Origin: Prorocentrum cordatum
Taxonomy: Eukaryota; Sar; Dinophyceae; Prorocentrales; Prorocentraceae
NCBI GenBank assembly: GCA_963575745.1
Contig: CAUYUJ010020738.1
Coordinates: forward strand, 633,447 to 697,446
DNA length: 64,000 nucleotides
Direction: 5' to 3'
The first letter of the stretch is position 1; the number at the start of each line of letters is the position of its first letter. Under the pieces are notes generated by a model, which saw only the letters and a list, made by a program, of their open reading frames with translations, had not been told where the DNA came from and did no database searches. This document shows positions 8,841 to 17,569 of this stretch, piece after piece. The translations under genes and the position numbers were made by a program.

Positions 8841-10392
8841 CATCATCATCATCATCATCATCATCGGCCTCCGTCATGCCGATGCCCTCCGAGTACTCCG
8901 TCTGCGCCAGGTGGAAGGGCGGGCGCGCGCCCGCGGCCTGGCCAATCTGCACGACGGGCTTCAGCGGGTGCTTGACGCCGGCGGTCGAAAACGTCGGGGT
9001 GAGCAGCTGGACCGTCGCCTCCATGGCCTCCTTGTAGCCGTCCGCCGCCACGGTGATGCGCGCGGTGAAGGGCACCGCGGCGACGCAGCTGGCCAGGCGC
9101 TCCGCTATCTCCTCGGAGCTGAAGTGCCCCGGCGCCTTCTCGGCGTCGCTGGAGACGTCCCCGTAGACCTCCACGACGGACTCGAGCGCCTTGAAGCAGA
9201 CGGCCTGGACCTGGCCCGTGGCATCTCGGAGACCGAGCCTGGCGCGCCACAGGTGGACACGCTCTGCAGCGGGGCACTGGCACGGTGTCGTGCCCTCCTC
9301 GCGCCAGGCCTTCAGGCACGTGCCGCACCCGGGGTAGGTCAGCTGCGAGTCGAACTCCAGGAATACGCTGGGCACTTCGAACACGCGGTCGAGATCGCGG
9401 ATCACCTTCGAGGCCATCAGACCCTCCAGCACCGACAAGGACATCGACGTCCCCTTGGCGTCGGCGTAATCCTTCCTCTTCCTGGACAGGCGCGCAGACC
9501 AGATCTTCGCGCCGGACAGGTCAGCCGGCGTGCTCGCGAGGGTGCCCGGCAGCGGCTCGGGGCAGGCCAGCACCCTCGTGCGCGCCGTGGCGCGGAGCTC
9601 CACCTGCGTCTTCGGGCCCTCGCCGTCCTTGGGCCACTGCTTCGCCACGCCCCAGAGGAACGTGAGGTCGCCCTTGCCAAGGCTCTCCGTCATCGAGGCC
9701 GTCTACCGCCAGAAGTTCACGCGAATCACGTCCCCCGAAACGCGGGGCGCCGGGTGCGCCACCGGCACGTCGGCGTCGCCGTCGGGCGCATCCACCTCCT
9801 GCACATCGCCCGCCTCCACCACGCGGCCGGCGAGGCAGACCAGAGACCGGGGCGGCAGCAGCGGCAACGACGAGATGGGCGTGGTGGGGTGGTACTTCAA
9901 GAACTCCGGCTTGTCCTCGATGCGCTCCATGGTCGTGTCGCTCAGCGCCTTCAGGAACATGGGCGAGCGCGAGGTGCAGTGGAAACGGGTCTTGTCGGTG
10001 TGCGCCACGACGAGGCAGCGCCTGATGCGCACCGTGTCCCCGACGCCCGCGCTGCCCTGCAGGCGCGCGCGCACGTCGGACTCCCACGCCTGGAACATCA
10101 TGATGTCCGCCGGGCTTTTCCCCCCGCGCAGCGTGATCTCCAGGGCGGCGTCCGAGCGGGCACCCTTGCCCTTGCCCTTGCCCTTGCCCTTGCCCTTGCT
10201 CTTGCCGGCGCCGGCGGCGGCGACCTGGCTCGGGGCGCCCTCGCCGGTCGCAGCGGCCGAGCCCAGAGAGCGGGACTCTACGAAGAGAATGCGCCCCACG
10301 ACCGCGTCGTTGCGCAGCGGCCCGGGCGCGCGAATGTCGCGCGGGAGCTTGTCGCGGCCCTGCTGCTGCTGCGACTGCGAGCTGGTCGCCAT
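8830..10392 (-). pseudogene. RPA1-like OB-fold protein gene with an in-frame TAG
   Basis: The minus-strand reading runs from the ATG at 10392 to a stop at 8830, about 520 codons, broken only by TAG at 9705-9703 (codon 230). It carries a Lys-Gly repeat (residues 64-77), then OB-like segments (GVGDTVRIRRCLVVAH; VCLAGRVVEAGDVQEVD ... VIRVNFWR, stop, TASMTESLGKGDLTFLWGV). A C-terminal domain follows with a zinc-ribbon-like CGTC...CQC (C356, C359, C371, C373) ahead of LWRARLGLRDATGQVQAVCF, as in the last ssDNA-binding OB fold of RPA1. The TAG sits inside an OB fold, so a nonsense mutation (or sequencing error) is likelier than two genes. RPA1 binds single-stranded DNA in replication and repair. 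The acidic C-terminus comes from the microsatellite and abuts element 1. Confidence 0.6.
8841..8865 (+). repeat. (CAT)n microsatellite at the element/gene junction
   Basis: About eight CAT units. On the minus strand they encode the aspartate run just before the stop of the RPA-like gene. They also mark the point where base composition changes, so they may be the simple-repeat tail of element 1 or part of its target site. Confidence 0.8.
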
Positions 10393-10534
10393 TAGATACT
10401 GCGGGGAAGAACTCAGCACCTCGGTGGAAGTGCCAGAAGTGCCGCCACAAGCTCGAACCCGAACGTTGCTTGAGCCACGACGGCGTCGACGCCTCCTCCT
10501 CCCCCTCCCCCCCCTCCTCCTCCTCCGCCACCAC

Positions 10535-10535
<1 letters not shown>

Positions 10536-10611
<76 letters not shown>

Positions 10612-10634
10612 AGAGAGAGAGAGAAAAAGAGAGG

Positions 10635-10672
<38 letters not shown>
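10536..10672 (+). repeat. (GA)n microsatellite
   Basis: Imperfect GAGAGA tract of about 135 bp, preceded by a C/T-rich stretch (10493-10530), lying upstream of the RPA-like gene on the minus strand. The long Ser/Leu or Arg/Glu ORFs here are artefacts of the repeat. Confidence 0.95.
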
Positions 10673-10677
<5 letters not shown>

Positions 10678-10744
10678 GGAAATATGACGAGCAAAAAGCT
10701 GCTGCTCCGCCAGGCGCCCCCCGCAGAAGCGAGCCCACGGAGTC

Positions 10745-11086
10745 TTCCAGGTGGTGGCCCCAAAGCCAAACGCTGAGAAACCGACAGGAGGCTCCGCATA
10801 GACTCCGGGAGGCCCCCATGACACCCCATCAATATCCTCACAGATGCCCCCCGTCGCCTCCCCAGGAGGCACCCGGTAAGCAGCCAGAACACCCGAGTGA
10901 GGGGTCTCTGGCCCGCGACCCAGGCGCGGCGGCGAGGTAGACCGAACGACACAGGTATGACATGAGCAGCACTCTCCAGGAAACGACGAGTTTGCGACCT
11001 TACCCAGTGGCCCACGGAGTCAGCTTGCGCGGCGCACGGCGCGGCGCGGAGACCACGCGCGCACCGGTCACACGCGGGCAGCCCAA
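10745..11086 (-). pseudogene. Remnant sharing a protein module with the ORF at 16242-16757
   Basis: Minus-strand translation near 10960-10860 gives VIPVSFGLPRRRAWVAGQ, clearly related to IISIAFGPSRSRAWVVGQ at 16710-16640 on the same strand. A further stretch (10790-10872) recurs at 15230-15297 as nucleotide sequence ending TCGCCTCCCCAGGAGG. The segment therefore combines pieces found upstream of both AlkB and gene B. Function unknown. Confidence 0.4.
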
Positions 11087-11508
11087 GCGCGATGGGAACA
11101 CGGGCGGTTGTATTTTCTGCAATCTCGAGCGGCGCGGCCACTGACGGAGTCTGCCGCGGGGCGGAGTCCCCCCGACCAGCGCCGTTCGTCCCGCGAAGGA
11201 GTCCCGGCGACTGGCGAGATCATCCACTCTGGACCGGGCCGCCTAACCTGTTCACGTCCAGGGAGAAAGGGAGTCACATCGAACTGCGCCAGTCGTCCCG
11301 AGAGGGAGTCACGGCGACTGTCGAAGATCATCCTGTCTGGATCGGCGCGCCTAACCCTCGACGCGCTGCGGCACATGTAGCCACGCGGCGCAGGGCATCC
11401 TGGACAACGTGTCAGGTGCAGAGCCCCACTCCAATGGGAGCTGAGGGAGCGTCAAAGTCCCCGCCTTCAGAGCTTCGAGCTGATTTATCTTATCCGCTCG
11501 AAGCAGCC
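11087..11508 (-). repeat. Dispersed repeat R, copy 1 (about 421 bp)
   Basis: Near-identical to 12552-12972, with a shorter, more diverged copy at 15430-15684. It contains repeated GAGGGAGTC(A/C)CGGCGACTG blocks and ends GCTCGAAGCAGCC. On the minus strand its end encodes ADKINQLEALKAGTLTPPQL, which in copy 2 continues a longer ORF. Copy 1 begins 48 bp past the stop of gene A, so it behaves like a shared downstream/intergenic segment. Confidence 0.9.
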
Positions 11509-11556
11509 AGAGGAAGCGACATGCTGCCTAACGGGACCGCGCGCGCCTCCCCCGGG

Positions 11557-12195
11557 TCACATCAGGACAGTGGTTCGGAACTCAGATGAAGGCCACCAGG
11601 TGCCCTCGCGAGGAGCGTAGCACTGCCACGAGTGCCACCCGTCGGCGAGGATGTCCTGATCTGGCGCGGCTCGGAAGGCGGCCTCCATCAAGTCGACGAT
11701 GTCGCTCGCCCGTATCGGGTCGCCTGGAAGGCGGCCTCCATCGAGTGGAAAGACGGCTCGGAGGGTGGCCCCCATCGGCACCTCGCCTGCCTCCCAATGC
11801 GATCCGAGAAACACCAAGAACAGTCGACCATGACTGCCCACCTCGCGACCGCGGCAGCACATGTAGATCGGCTCACCGCAATGCGTCAGCTCCGTCCTCG
11901 CATACACGTAGCCGTGCTTGGATGGACCAACACGCAGCTGCGCCGGGCGCGTGACGGCAATGTGGGTGGCGAGCGCCACGGGGAGCGGCGCCGCCACGGG
12001 GGCGATGGCGGCGCGCTCGAGCTCGAAGGAACGGCTGGGAGGGCTGCGACTGCGAGGCGACGGTGCCTGATCCCACTCGCGGCGCCCGCGGCTCCCGCCG
12101 TAGAACTGCTCAAACTCGAGGCGGGTGTAAGCCCCGCCGTCGGCGGCGCGCCGCCGCTCCGGCTCCGGGGACATCGCGGCGCCGAGCGCGGACAT
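11557..12195 (-). CDS. Gene A: dinoflagellate-type protein with YTxxEFxxFYG motif
   Basis: 212 aa from the ATG at 12195; a second ATG lies seven codons in. The N-terminus has GGAYTRLEFEQFYGG...REWDQ. A proline/arginine-rich linker follows, then a conserved C-terminal half: RPAQLRVGPSKHGYVYAR, GEPIYMCCRGREVGSHGR, LFLVFLGSHWEAGEVPMG, DILADGWHSWQCYAPREG, ending SSEFRTTVLM. It is paralogous to gene B, which shares the motif order, the C-terminus and the strand. GGCTCGAG in a spliced-leader-like context lies 47 nt upstream. Biochemical role unknown. I associate the YTxxEFxxFYG...WD motif with dinoflagellate gene families. It looks intact. Confidence 0.65.
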   Translation of the reverse strand: MSALGAAMSPEPERRRAADGGAYTRLEFEQFYGGSRGRREWDQAPSPRSRSPPSRSFELERAAIAPVAAPLPVALATHIAVTRPAQLRVGPSKHGYVYARTELTHCGEPIYMCCRGREVGSHGRLFLVFLGSHWEAGEVPMGATLRAVFPLDGGRLPGDPIRASDIVDLMEAAFRAAPDQDILADGWHSWQCYAPREGTWWPSSEFRTTVLM

Positions 12196-12551
12196 CTCGC
12201 TGGGCTGCGTCGCGGAGACAACTGAGATCTGAGCCCAAACGTCTCGAGCCAAAGCGCCTGCGGACACCGGCGCGAATGTGGCGGGTGACAGGTTGCAGGT
12301 CTCGACCTCAAGCGCCCGCGGAGACAGCCCATCAGCGGCCCAGCAAATCCCAGAGGCCAATCATAGCCCAAGACGCCCGAGATGTCCCACTCTTGTTGCC
12401 AAAATGCTCCCTGACAGCGCCAGCGCCAATTTTGGAAACAAGGGAGGCGCTAAATGTCCTTCGCTATGGTTGGGCCCTTTAAAGGAATTTACCCAAATAC
12501 TCCAATATACTCAAAACGAACAAAAACAGAATCCGATATGAAACGTGCTTG
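12196..12551. other. Intergenic, no gene
   Basis: Includes the possible 5' leader of gene A (minus strand, to about 12360) and an A/T-richer stretch (12480-12545, many ATACTC/AAAACGAAC words) unlike its neighbours. Nothing else is recognisable. Confidence 0.5.
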
Positions 12552-12972
12552 CGCGATGGGAACACGGGCGGTTGTATTTTCTGCAATCTCGAGCGGCGCG
12601 GCCACTGACGGAGTCTGCCGCGGCGCGGAGTCCTCCCGACCAGCGCCGTTCGTCCCGCGAGGGAGTCCCGGCGACTGGCGAGATCGCCCACTCTGGACCG
12701 GGCCGCCTAACTTGTTCACGTCCAGGGAGAAAGGGAGTCACATCGAACTGCGCCAGTCGTCCCGAGAGGGAGTCACGGCGACTGTCGAAGATCATCCTGT
12801 CTGGAACGGCGCGCCTAACCTTCGACGCGCTGTGGCACATGTAGCCACGCGGCGCAGGGCATCCTGGACAACGTGTCAGGTGCAGGACCCCACTCCAATG
12901 GGAGCTGAGGGGGCGTCAAAGTCCCCGCCTTCAGAGCTTCGAGCTGATTTATCTTATCCGCTCGAAGCAGCC
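12552..12972 (-). repeat. Dispersed repeat R, copy 2
   Basis: By eye almost identical to copy 1 along its whole length, differing at a few positions. Its minus-strand translation joins without interruption to the ORF fragment at 12815-13303, so this copy shows the repeat includes the 3' end of a protein-coding segment. Confidence 0.9.
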
Positions 12973-13303
12973 CGCGCCACTCCTGGAACATGCTCCTCGT
13001 CGCAGCGCGGCGATCCGAACCGGAGGGCGGGCGCGGAGAGCAGCGCACCACCATCTTGTCGAACTCGCAGCCGAGCTCGAACATCACCGGCCTGCAGCGC
13101 GCCGACGAACCGGCCCCCGTCTGCGGCTGGAGCGGCACCTGCAACTTCCACTTGGCGATGCCTTTCTGCAGCCGCCAGATGGAATCCACAATGCCGGGCC
13201 GCAAATCAAAGGCCAGCCAGGACTTCTCGACCAAGGCCTCGCCGTGGGACTCGTTCGCGGACTTGAAGCAGGCCTCCATTGCCTGAGCAGGAGCTCGCAG
13301 CAT
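12815..13303 (-). pseudogene. C-terminal protein fragment, unknown family
   Basis: Minus-strand ORF from the ATG at 13303 (or 13279, MEACFKSANE). It has protein-like segments EKSWLAFDLRPGIVDSIWRL, KWKLQVPLQPQTG, RPVMFELGCEFDKMVVRC and SMFQEWRG, then enters repeat R. It lies directly downstream of AlkB in a different frame and could be a separate gene fragment or the frameshifted end of a longer AlkB protein. The two are separated by a GCGCCAGGTGC-type minisatellite. Confidence 0.4.
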
Positions 13304-15053
13304 CGAAAGAAACAGGCCCACCAAACTTGTTGCAACTTTTCCACAGGGCCCCCCCGCATTTAGCTCTACGCTCCTGGCGCACTCGGCGCACCTGGCGAAC
13401 TGCAGGTCGGCCGGAAGACCTCGTCTGACGTGGCGCACCCGACGCACCTGGCCTCGCTCGGCGCACTTGTCGCGCATGGCAGTGCTGGCGCACAAACCCA
13501 ACAAGCAAACCATGATTTCGTTCCGGGCCCACCTCCCAAGGCAGCAGCACCCTGTGCGTCCGATTGTGGCGCGTGAAGCCGCTGATGAACAGGTGGTCCT
13601 GGATGCCGCACTGCTCTACGTTGACGTGCTTCTGAAGTATGCCCCGCCGCTCCGCGACATTGCACTGGAGCTCCGCCTGGTACTTCTGCGAGTCCAACCT
13701 GAGTCCCTCAGCGCGTACAAAAGTAGACACTCTCCCAGCAATGCCGTCAATCCGGTTCTTTACGTTACTGTCTTCTGACTGCGCGGAGCAGTTCTGCGCC
13801 GCCGCAACCTGTAGCTCGTCGCGCTCCTTCTCCACGTTCATGTTGTCCTGCTGCAGTGACCGGAGCTGCTGGAGGTACTGAAGCTCGGCAAGTCTCCTGC
13901 GATCGATCTCGTCATTGAGGCCTTTATCGCTGCCCCGCAGCGAGGTCACGAGACGCTCGACCGCAGCAGCATCGTTCACGGGAGCAGCTGCCGGCGCCAC
14001 AGCGAGCGGCGGCTGCTGGGCGACAGACGCCATGTGCGACGGCGGATGCGAGGCTGCAGAGGCGCCGACTACCGGCGAGTGCGCGGGCGCCGCTGCAGGC
14101 GCAGCGGTAATCGCGTGCTCACCGAACCGCAGAACTGACAACCCTTCCTCGCAGGGACATCCGGGAGCGTGCTTCCGCACCCAGCGACCGGTGAGATTGA
14201 TGCGAGGCCTCGCACTCGTCGGCACAACCCGGCAACGCTTCTGCGCGGAGGTGCCTGTCGCCCAACACGAGCTCCAAGAAGCGGCGGGGACAGTGCAGTG
14301 CTGCAAATCTCTTTGGAACCATCCACTCATCAGCGCCAGAGACCCGTGCCCAAGATCCACCGCGCCCCGCAACTCCCGCTGGTTCACCTGCGACTCTGGC
14401 GCCCTCGCCCCCAACCCGAAAACATCTCTCGCCAGCCGGCCGCGGGGGGCCGCCCGGAAGCCGAAGAGGCCGTCCGCGCCCAAGGAAATAGAGAGGATGT
14501 TTGTCTCCTTCTCCACAGCGTCGAACAGCGCCCCGTAGTCCGAGTGCCAGCTGATGTACTTCGTTGCGTCGTCGTACGCGTTCATCACCCAGCAGTCTGG
14601 CAGCTGGGCCTCCTGCGACAGGCCGAGCGTTAACGTGAGGAGCTGCTCGAGCCGGTAAAGCACTTCAGACTGGAGATTCGCGTCCGTGCCGTACGAGTAA
14701 CGATCGTGCCTGGCGGTGCCCTCGTACGCGTACTTGCAGGTACATGGCGCCCTGAAGAACTGGGCCGTACCATACCGCTCTGGCTTGGGGTCTGCAGGCG
14801 ACCCCGCGCTTCGCCCAATGCTCGCCCCTCGCTCCCCCAGGAGGGTGACAAGCATGCCGTAGAGGTCGTCGGCGAGGCCTGATGGCACGAAACCGGGGAG
14901 GACGAGGAGTTCGCTCTCGTACCCTTTCTGACGAACAGCTGCCTCCAAATTCGTGCTCGCCAATCCATCCACGCACCCGGGGCGGCGACGCAGCGCCGAC
15001 GGGAGAGCCGCGGACAGCATGCCAGTATTAGAAGCGGCCGCCTCGCTGGCCAT
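13206..15053 (-). CDS. AlkB-type Fe(II)/2-oxoglutarate dioxygenase with C-terminal coiled coil
   Basis: About 615 aa from the ATG at 15053 (MASEAAASN); an ORF with GTTG-type tandem sequence extends upstream to 15161. The dioxygenase core is complete: NAYDDATKYISWHSDYGALF with H170 and D172, the distal histidine in RDLQHCTVP (H252), and RINLTGR (R284 and R290) for 2-oxoglutarate binding. AlkB family members remove alkyl groups from nucleic acids or proteins; the substrate here is unknown. After about residue 320 come Ala/Pro-rich sequence and a coiled coil (DEIDRRRLAELQYLQQLRSL). The last 110 residues (after HNRTHRVLLPWEVG) read through a minisatellite and are probably not native. GGCTCGAG lies 138 nt upstream, beyond a 57-bp tandem duplication. 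Confidence 0.75.
   Translation of the reverse strand: MASEAAASNTGMLSAALPSALRRRPGCVDGLASTNLEAAVRQKGYESELLVLPGFVPSGLADDLYGMLVTLLGERGASIGRSAGSPADPKPERYGTAQFFRAPCTCKYAYEGTARHDRYSYGTDANLQSEVLYRLEQLLTLTLGLSQEAQLPDCWVMNAYDDATKYISWHSDYGALFDAVEKETNILSISLGADGLFGFRAAPRGRLARDVFGLGARAPESQVNQRELRGAVDLGHGSLALMSGWFQRDLQHCTVPAASWSSCWATGTSAQKRCRVVPTSARPRINLTGRWVRKHAPGCPCEEGLSVLRFGEHAITAAPAAAPAHSPVVGASAASHPPSHMASVAQQPPLAVAPAAAPVNDAAAVERLVTSLRGSDKGLNDEIDRRRLAELQYLQQLRSLQQDNMNVEKERDELQVAAAQNCSAQSEDSNVKNRIDGIAGRVSTFVRAEGLRLDSQKYQAELQCNVAERRGILQKHVNVEQCGIQDHLFISGFTRHNRTHRVLLPWEVGPERNHGLLVGFVRQHCHARQVRRARPGASGAPRQTRSSGRPAVRQVRRVRQERRAKCGGALWKSCNKFGGPVSFDAASSCSGNGGLLQVRERVPRRGLGREVLAGL
13372..13500 (-). repeat. Degenerate GTGCGCCAG minisatellite
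   Basis: Minus-strand words GTGCGCCGAG, CCAGGTGCGTCGG, GTGCGCCACG and GCCAGGTGCGCC recur at roughly 9-18 bp spacing. The same vocabulary appears at 33360-33580. It interrupts the region between the AlkB gene and the fragment downstream. Confidence 0.6.
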
Positions 15054-15059
15054 GTCGCC

Positions 15060-15175
15060 CGGAGACGAGCGAGCACCCGTGCCAGTCGTCCCGCGCGGGG
15101 AGTCGTAGCAACGGGCGAGCGAGCACCCGTGCCAGTCGTCCCACGCAAGGAGTCGTAGCAACAGGCGAGCGTTCT
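15060..15175 (-). repeat. 57-bp tandem duplication upstream of AlkB
   Basis: Two copies of a unit containing GAGCACCCGTGCCAGTCGTC and GGAGTCGTAGCAAC at about 57-bp spacing, between the AlkB start codon and the GGCTCGAG element at 15192-15199. Confidence 0.75.
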
Positions 15176-15429
15176 CGTTCCGGTCTCCGCTCTCGAGCCA
15201 GAAGACAGCGACAGGGGGCTACGCAAAGCCTCCAGGAGGCCTCCGGGAGACCTCATCCATATCCTCACAGATGCCCCCGTCGCCTCCCCAGGAGGAACCC
15301 GAGAAGCACCCCTCGACATGCAACTGAGAGAGAGAGAGAGAGAGAGGTTTGCGAGGCGCGGCGGCGAAGTGGGCCAAACGACACTGCAGCGCATCGGTCG
15401 TGCGCGGGCAGCTCAAAACGATGGGGGGA

Positions 15430-15684
15430 ACACAGGCAAACGTTTTTTTCTGCAATCTCAGGCGGCGCGGCCACTGGCGGAGTCTGCCGCGGGGCGGAGT
15501 CCCCCCGAGCTGCGCCTTTCGTCCCGCGAGGGAGTCCGGGCGACTGCCGAGGATCATCCATTCTGGGCCGGGCCGCCTAGTCTGTTCAGGTCCAAAGAGA
15601 GAGGGAGTCACATCGAACTGCGCCAGTCGCCCCGAAGGGGGGTCACGGCGACTGTTGAAGATCATCCTGTCTGGAACGGCTCTG
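15430..15684 (-). repeat. Dispersed repeat R, copy 3 (partial, diverged)
   Basis: Matches the first 60% of copies 1 and 2 (TTCTGCAATCTC, GCGGCGCGGCCACTG, GGGAGTCACATCGAACTGCG, GATCATCCTGTCTGGA) with more substitutions. It lies between gene B and AlkB. It is preceded by a (GA)n tract (15328-15347) and the 15230-15297 segment shared with 10790-10872. Confidence 0.85.
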
Positions 15685-15757
15685 GCAAAGCAACGGGCGT
15701 GCGAAGTCCGCGCGCGAGTCGCCCGCTGGCGACGGGGCCGCGCGCGCCTCTCCCGGA

Positions 15758-16276
15758 TCACATCAGGACAGTGGTCTGGAACTCAGATGAAGGCCACCAG
15801 GTGTTCTCGCGAGGAGCGTAGCACTGCCACGAGTGCCACCCACCGGCGAGTATATCCTGATCTGGCGCGGCTCGGAAGGCGGCCTCCATCGAGTCGACGA
15901 TATCGCTCGCCGAAGCCAAGAGCGAAAGATTGCCCCTCGGCACCTCGCCTGCCTCCCAATGTGACCCGAAGAACACGAGGAACAAGCGACCACGACTGCC
16001 CACCTCGCGGCCGCGGCAGCACATGTAGATGGGCTCGCCGCCATGCGTGTAGTTCGTCATCGTGTAGATGTAGCCGTGCCTGGATGGGCCGACCCGCAGC
16101 TGCGCCGGGCGCGCCGCTGGCGCCGCCGCCACGGGTACGATAGCGAGAGGGCCGGGATCCACCGCGGCCTGATCCCACTCGCGGCGCCCGCGGCTCACGC
16201 CGTAGTGCTGCTCGAACTCTTGGAGAGTGTAAGCAACGCCGTCAGAGGCGAGCCGCCGCTCTGGAAGCTGCATCAT
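15758..16276 (-). CDS. Gene B: paralogue of gene A
   Basis: 172 aa from the ATG-ATG at 16276. It has VAYTLQEFEQHYGVSRGRRE, a short linker, then RPAQLRVGPSRHGYIYTM, GEPIYMCCRGREVGSRGR, LFLVFFGSHWEAGEVPRG, ASDIVDSMEAAFRAAPDQ and WHSWQCYAPRENTWWP, ending SSEFQTTVLM as in gene A. Compared with gene A it lacks about 40 residues of the linker and of the segment after GEVP. GGCTCAAG lies 77 nt upstream. Role unknown; intact as far as can be seen. Confidence 0.65.
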   Translation of the reverse strand: MMQLPERRLASDGVAYTLQEFEQHYGVSRGRREWDQAAVDPGPLAIVPVAAAPAARPAQLRVGPSRHGYIYTMTNYTHGGEPIYMCCRGREVGSRGRLFLVFFGSHWEAGEVPRGNLSLLASASDIVDSMEAAFRAAPDQDILAGGWHSWQCYAPRENTWWPSSEFQTTVLM

Positions 16277-16757
16277 CGCTGCGCCAGACGGCTCCGACGG
16301 GAGGTTGTGAGCGCGCACCTGCACGCTGAGACTTGAAAAGCTGAAGGCGAAAGCTTGAGCCGAGAACTGCCGCGGAAATCCAGCATGCCAGAGCCTCCGG
16401 GCCCCTGCTGCTGATGGGTTGGTGATTCGTCGGGTGCACTGGACCACCTGGTCCGGGCTCGAGAGCGAGAGCGTCGAGAGTTATCGGAGGCGGGCCGCTC
16501 GCGGCGCCGGCATACACTCCTGCCTGCGCTCCGGGGGCTTCCTGATCGGAATCATCTGATAGCTCTAAATCTCTAGATTTGAAACCCGTAAAGGTAACAT
16601 CGGAAACTGGAGCAGAGAGCTTTCCGACAAGCCTCAAGAAACACCCATGAGGGCTCTGACCCACCACCCAGGCACGCGAGCGGGATGGGCCGAAGGCAAT
16701 TGAGATGATATCATCATAGGGGCTCCTCCTCCCCCTCCTCCTCCTCCTCTTCCGCAT
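16242..16757 (-). CDS. Hypothetical ORF with SRAWVVGQ module
   Basis: 171 aa from the ATG at 16757. Basic start MRKRRRRRGRR, then DDIISIAFGPSRSRAWVVGQ, FLRLVGKLSAPVSDVTFTGF and an acidic segment ELSDDSDQEAP, then low-complexity sequence overlapping gene B's start in another frame. The SRAWVVGQ module recurs at 10960-10860. Only the first 90 codons look like conserved protein; the rest may be non-coding. Confidence 0.35.
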   Translation of the reverse strand: MRKRRRRRGRRSPYDDIISIAFGPSRSRAWVVGQSPHGCFLRLVGKLSAPVSDVTFTGFKSRDLELSDDSDQEAPGAQAGVYAGAASGPPPITLDALALEPGPGGPVHPTNHQPISSRGPEALACWISAAVLGSSFRLQLFKSQRAGARSQPPVGAVWRSDDAASRAAARL

Positions 16758-16882
16758 CCCGACGCAATGGGCGAAAGGCCGAAGGAGGTAGGAGTTGGAG
16801 GGCGAGGAAGTTGGTGGTGGTGTACATATTTGGGCCCCGCAGCCAGCGCCGGGGCGCCCTCGGGCCAAGATGGCCGGGCCCT

Positions 16883-17290
16883 CGGAGATTTTCGGGGGAG
16901 GGTCCAGGGTGGTCAGAGCTTTTCGGACGTTGTTGAAAGGTTTCGGAGTGCTCCCGGGGGCTCCTCGGAGGTCCCCGGAGGCTCCCCAGAGGCTCCCAGA
17001 AATCCTTAAAGGTTTCGTCAGTTTTTCCCTGGAGCTCCCCGGACGTCCCCGGAGACTTCTCAGAGGCTCGGCGTCGCGGCCTCGAGGTTGTCGGAGATTT
17101 TCAGGGGAGGGTCCAGGGTGGTCAGAGGTTTTCGGACGTTGTTGAAAGGTTTCGGAGTGCTCCGGGGGGCTCCTCGGAGGTCCCCGGAGGCTCCCCAGAG
17201 GCTCCCAGAGATCCCTAAAGGTTTCGTCAGTTTTCCCCTGGAGGTCCCCGGACGTCCCCGGAGACTTCTCAGAGGCTCCCAGAGTCCCCC
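16883..17290 (+). repeat. 209-bp tandem repeat, two copies
   Basis: Copies at 16883-17091 and 17092-17290, sharing GTCCAGGGTGGTCAGAG, TTTTCGGACGTTGTTGAAAG and CCCCGGAGACTTCTCAGAGG. Within each unit a shorter CTCCCCGGAGG motif recurs. Confidence 0.9.
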
Positions 17291-17364
17291 GGAGATTTTC
17301 GCTTTTTTTGTCGATGTTCGCAAATTTATCGATTTCCGACGTCTGAAAAAATCACGATGGCGGT

Positions 17365-17460
17365 TTCTCATAGTTTTCGGCCCCCGGGGGCCCTCAACGG
17401 GCTCCAGGGCAATCAAAAAACGACTCAGGATGAAAAACCGGTCCCGGGGAAAGGGTCGGG
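17365..17460 (+). repeat. Single diverged copy of the GGCCTCCGGAGGCC repeat family
   Basis: TTTTCGGCCCCCGGGGGCCC, then AAAACGACTCAGGATGAAAA and CCGGTCCCGGGGAAAGGGTC. The same order as the tandem array at 23400-24265, six kilobases away. Confidence 0.8.
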
Positions 17461-17569
17461 AACTCCGGAGACCAGCCCCGAATCAACCCCCCCTCCCCCC
17501 CTTGTGGGCAACCATCGCGCACCGAAGAGGCTCCGACCCCCGTCGCCGTGCGCCGACGAGGCGAGGCTG

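Larger units (their letters stand above)
1..8865 (+). mobile_element. Multi-ORF non-LTR-type retroelement (element 1)
   Basis: The region holds a coiled-coil ORF1, an endonuclease/RT ORF2, an in-frame ORF3, a 270-bp tandem duplication and several downstream ORFs, ending in a (CAT)n tract. Base composition is clearly less GC-rich than the DNA from 8870 on, so the change at about 8840 looks like an insertion boundary. A simple-repeat 3' tail is a common way for LINE-type elements to end. The element lies head-on against the minus-strand RPA-like gene. The left boundary is not seen; the window may cut the 5' UTR. Whether the ORFs beyond 5432 belong to the same element is inference from composition and continuity. 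Confidence 0.6.

Noticed and set aside
8578-10395. 605-codon plus-strand ORF
   Set aside because: Shadow of the minus-strand RPA-like gene; composition is Arg/Ala/His-rich with no motif, while the minus strand shows OB-fold and zinc-ribbon features.
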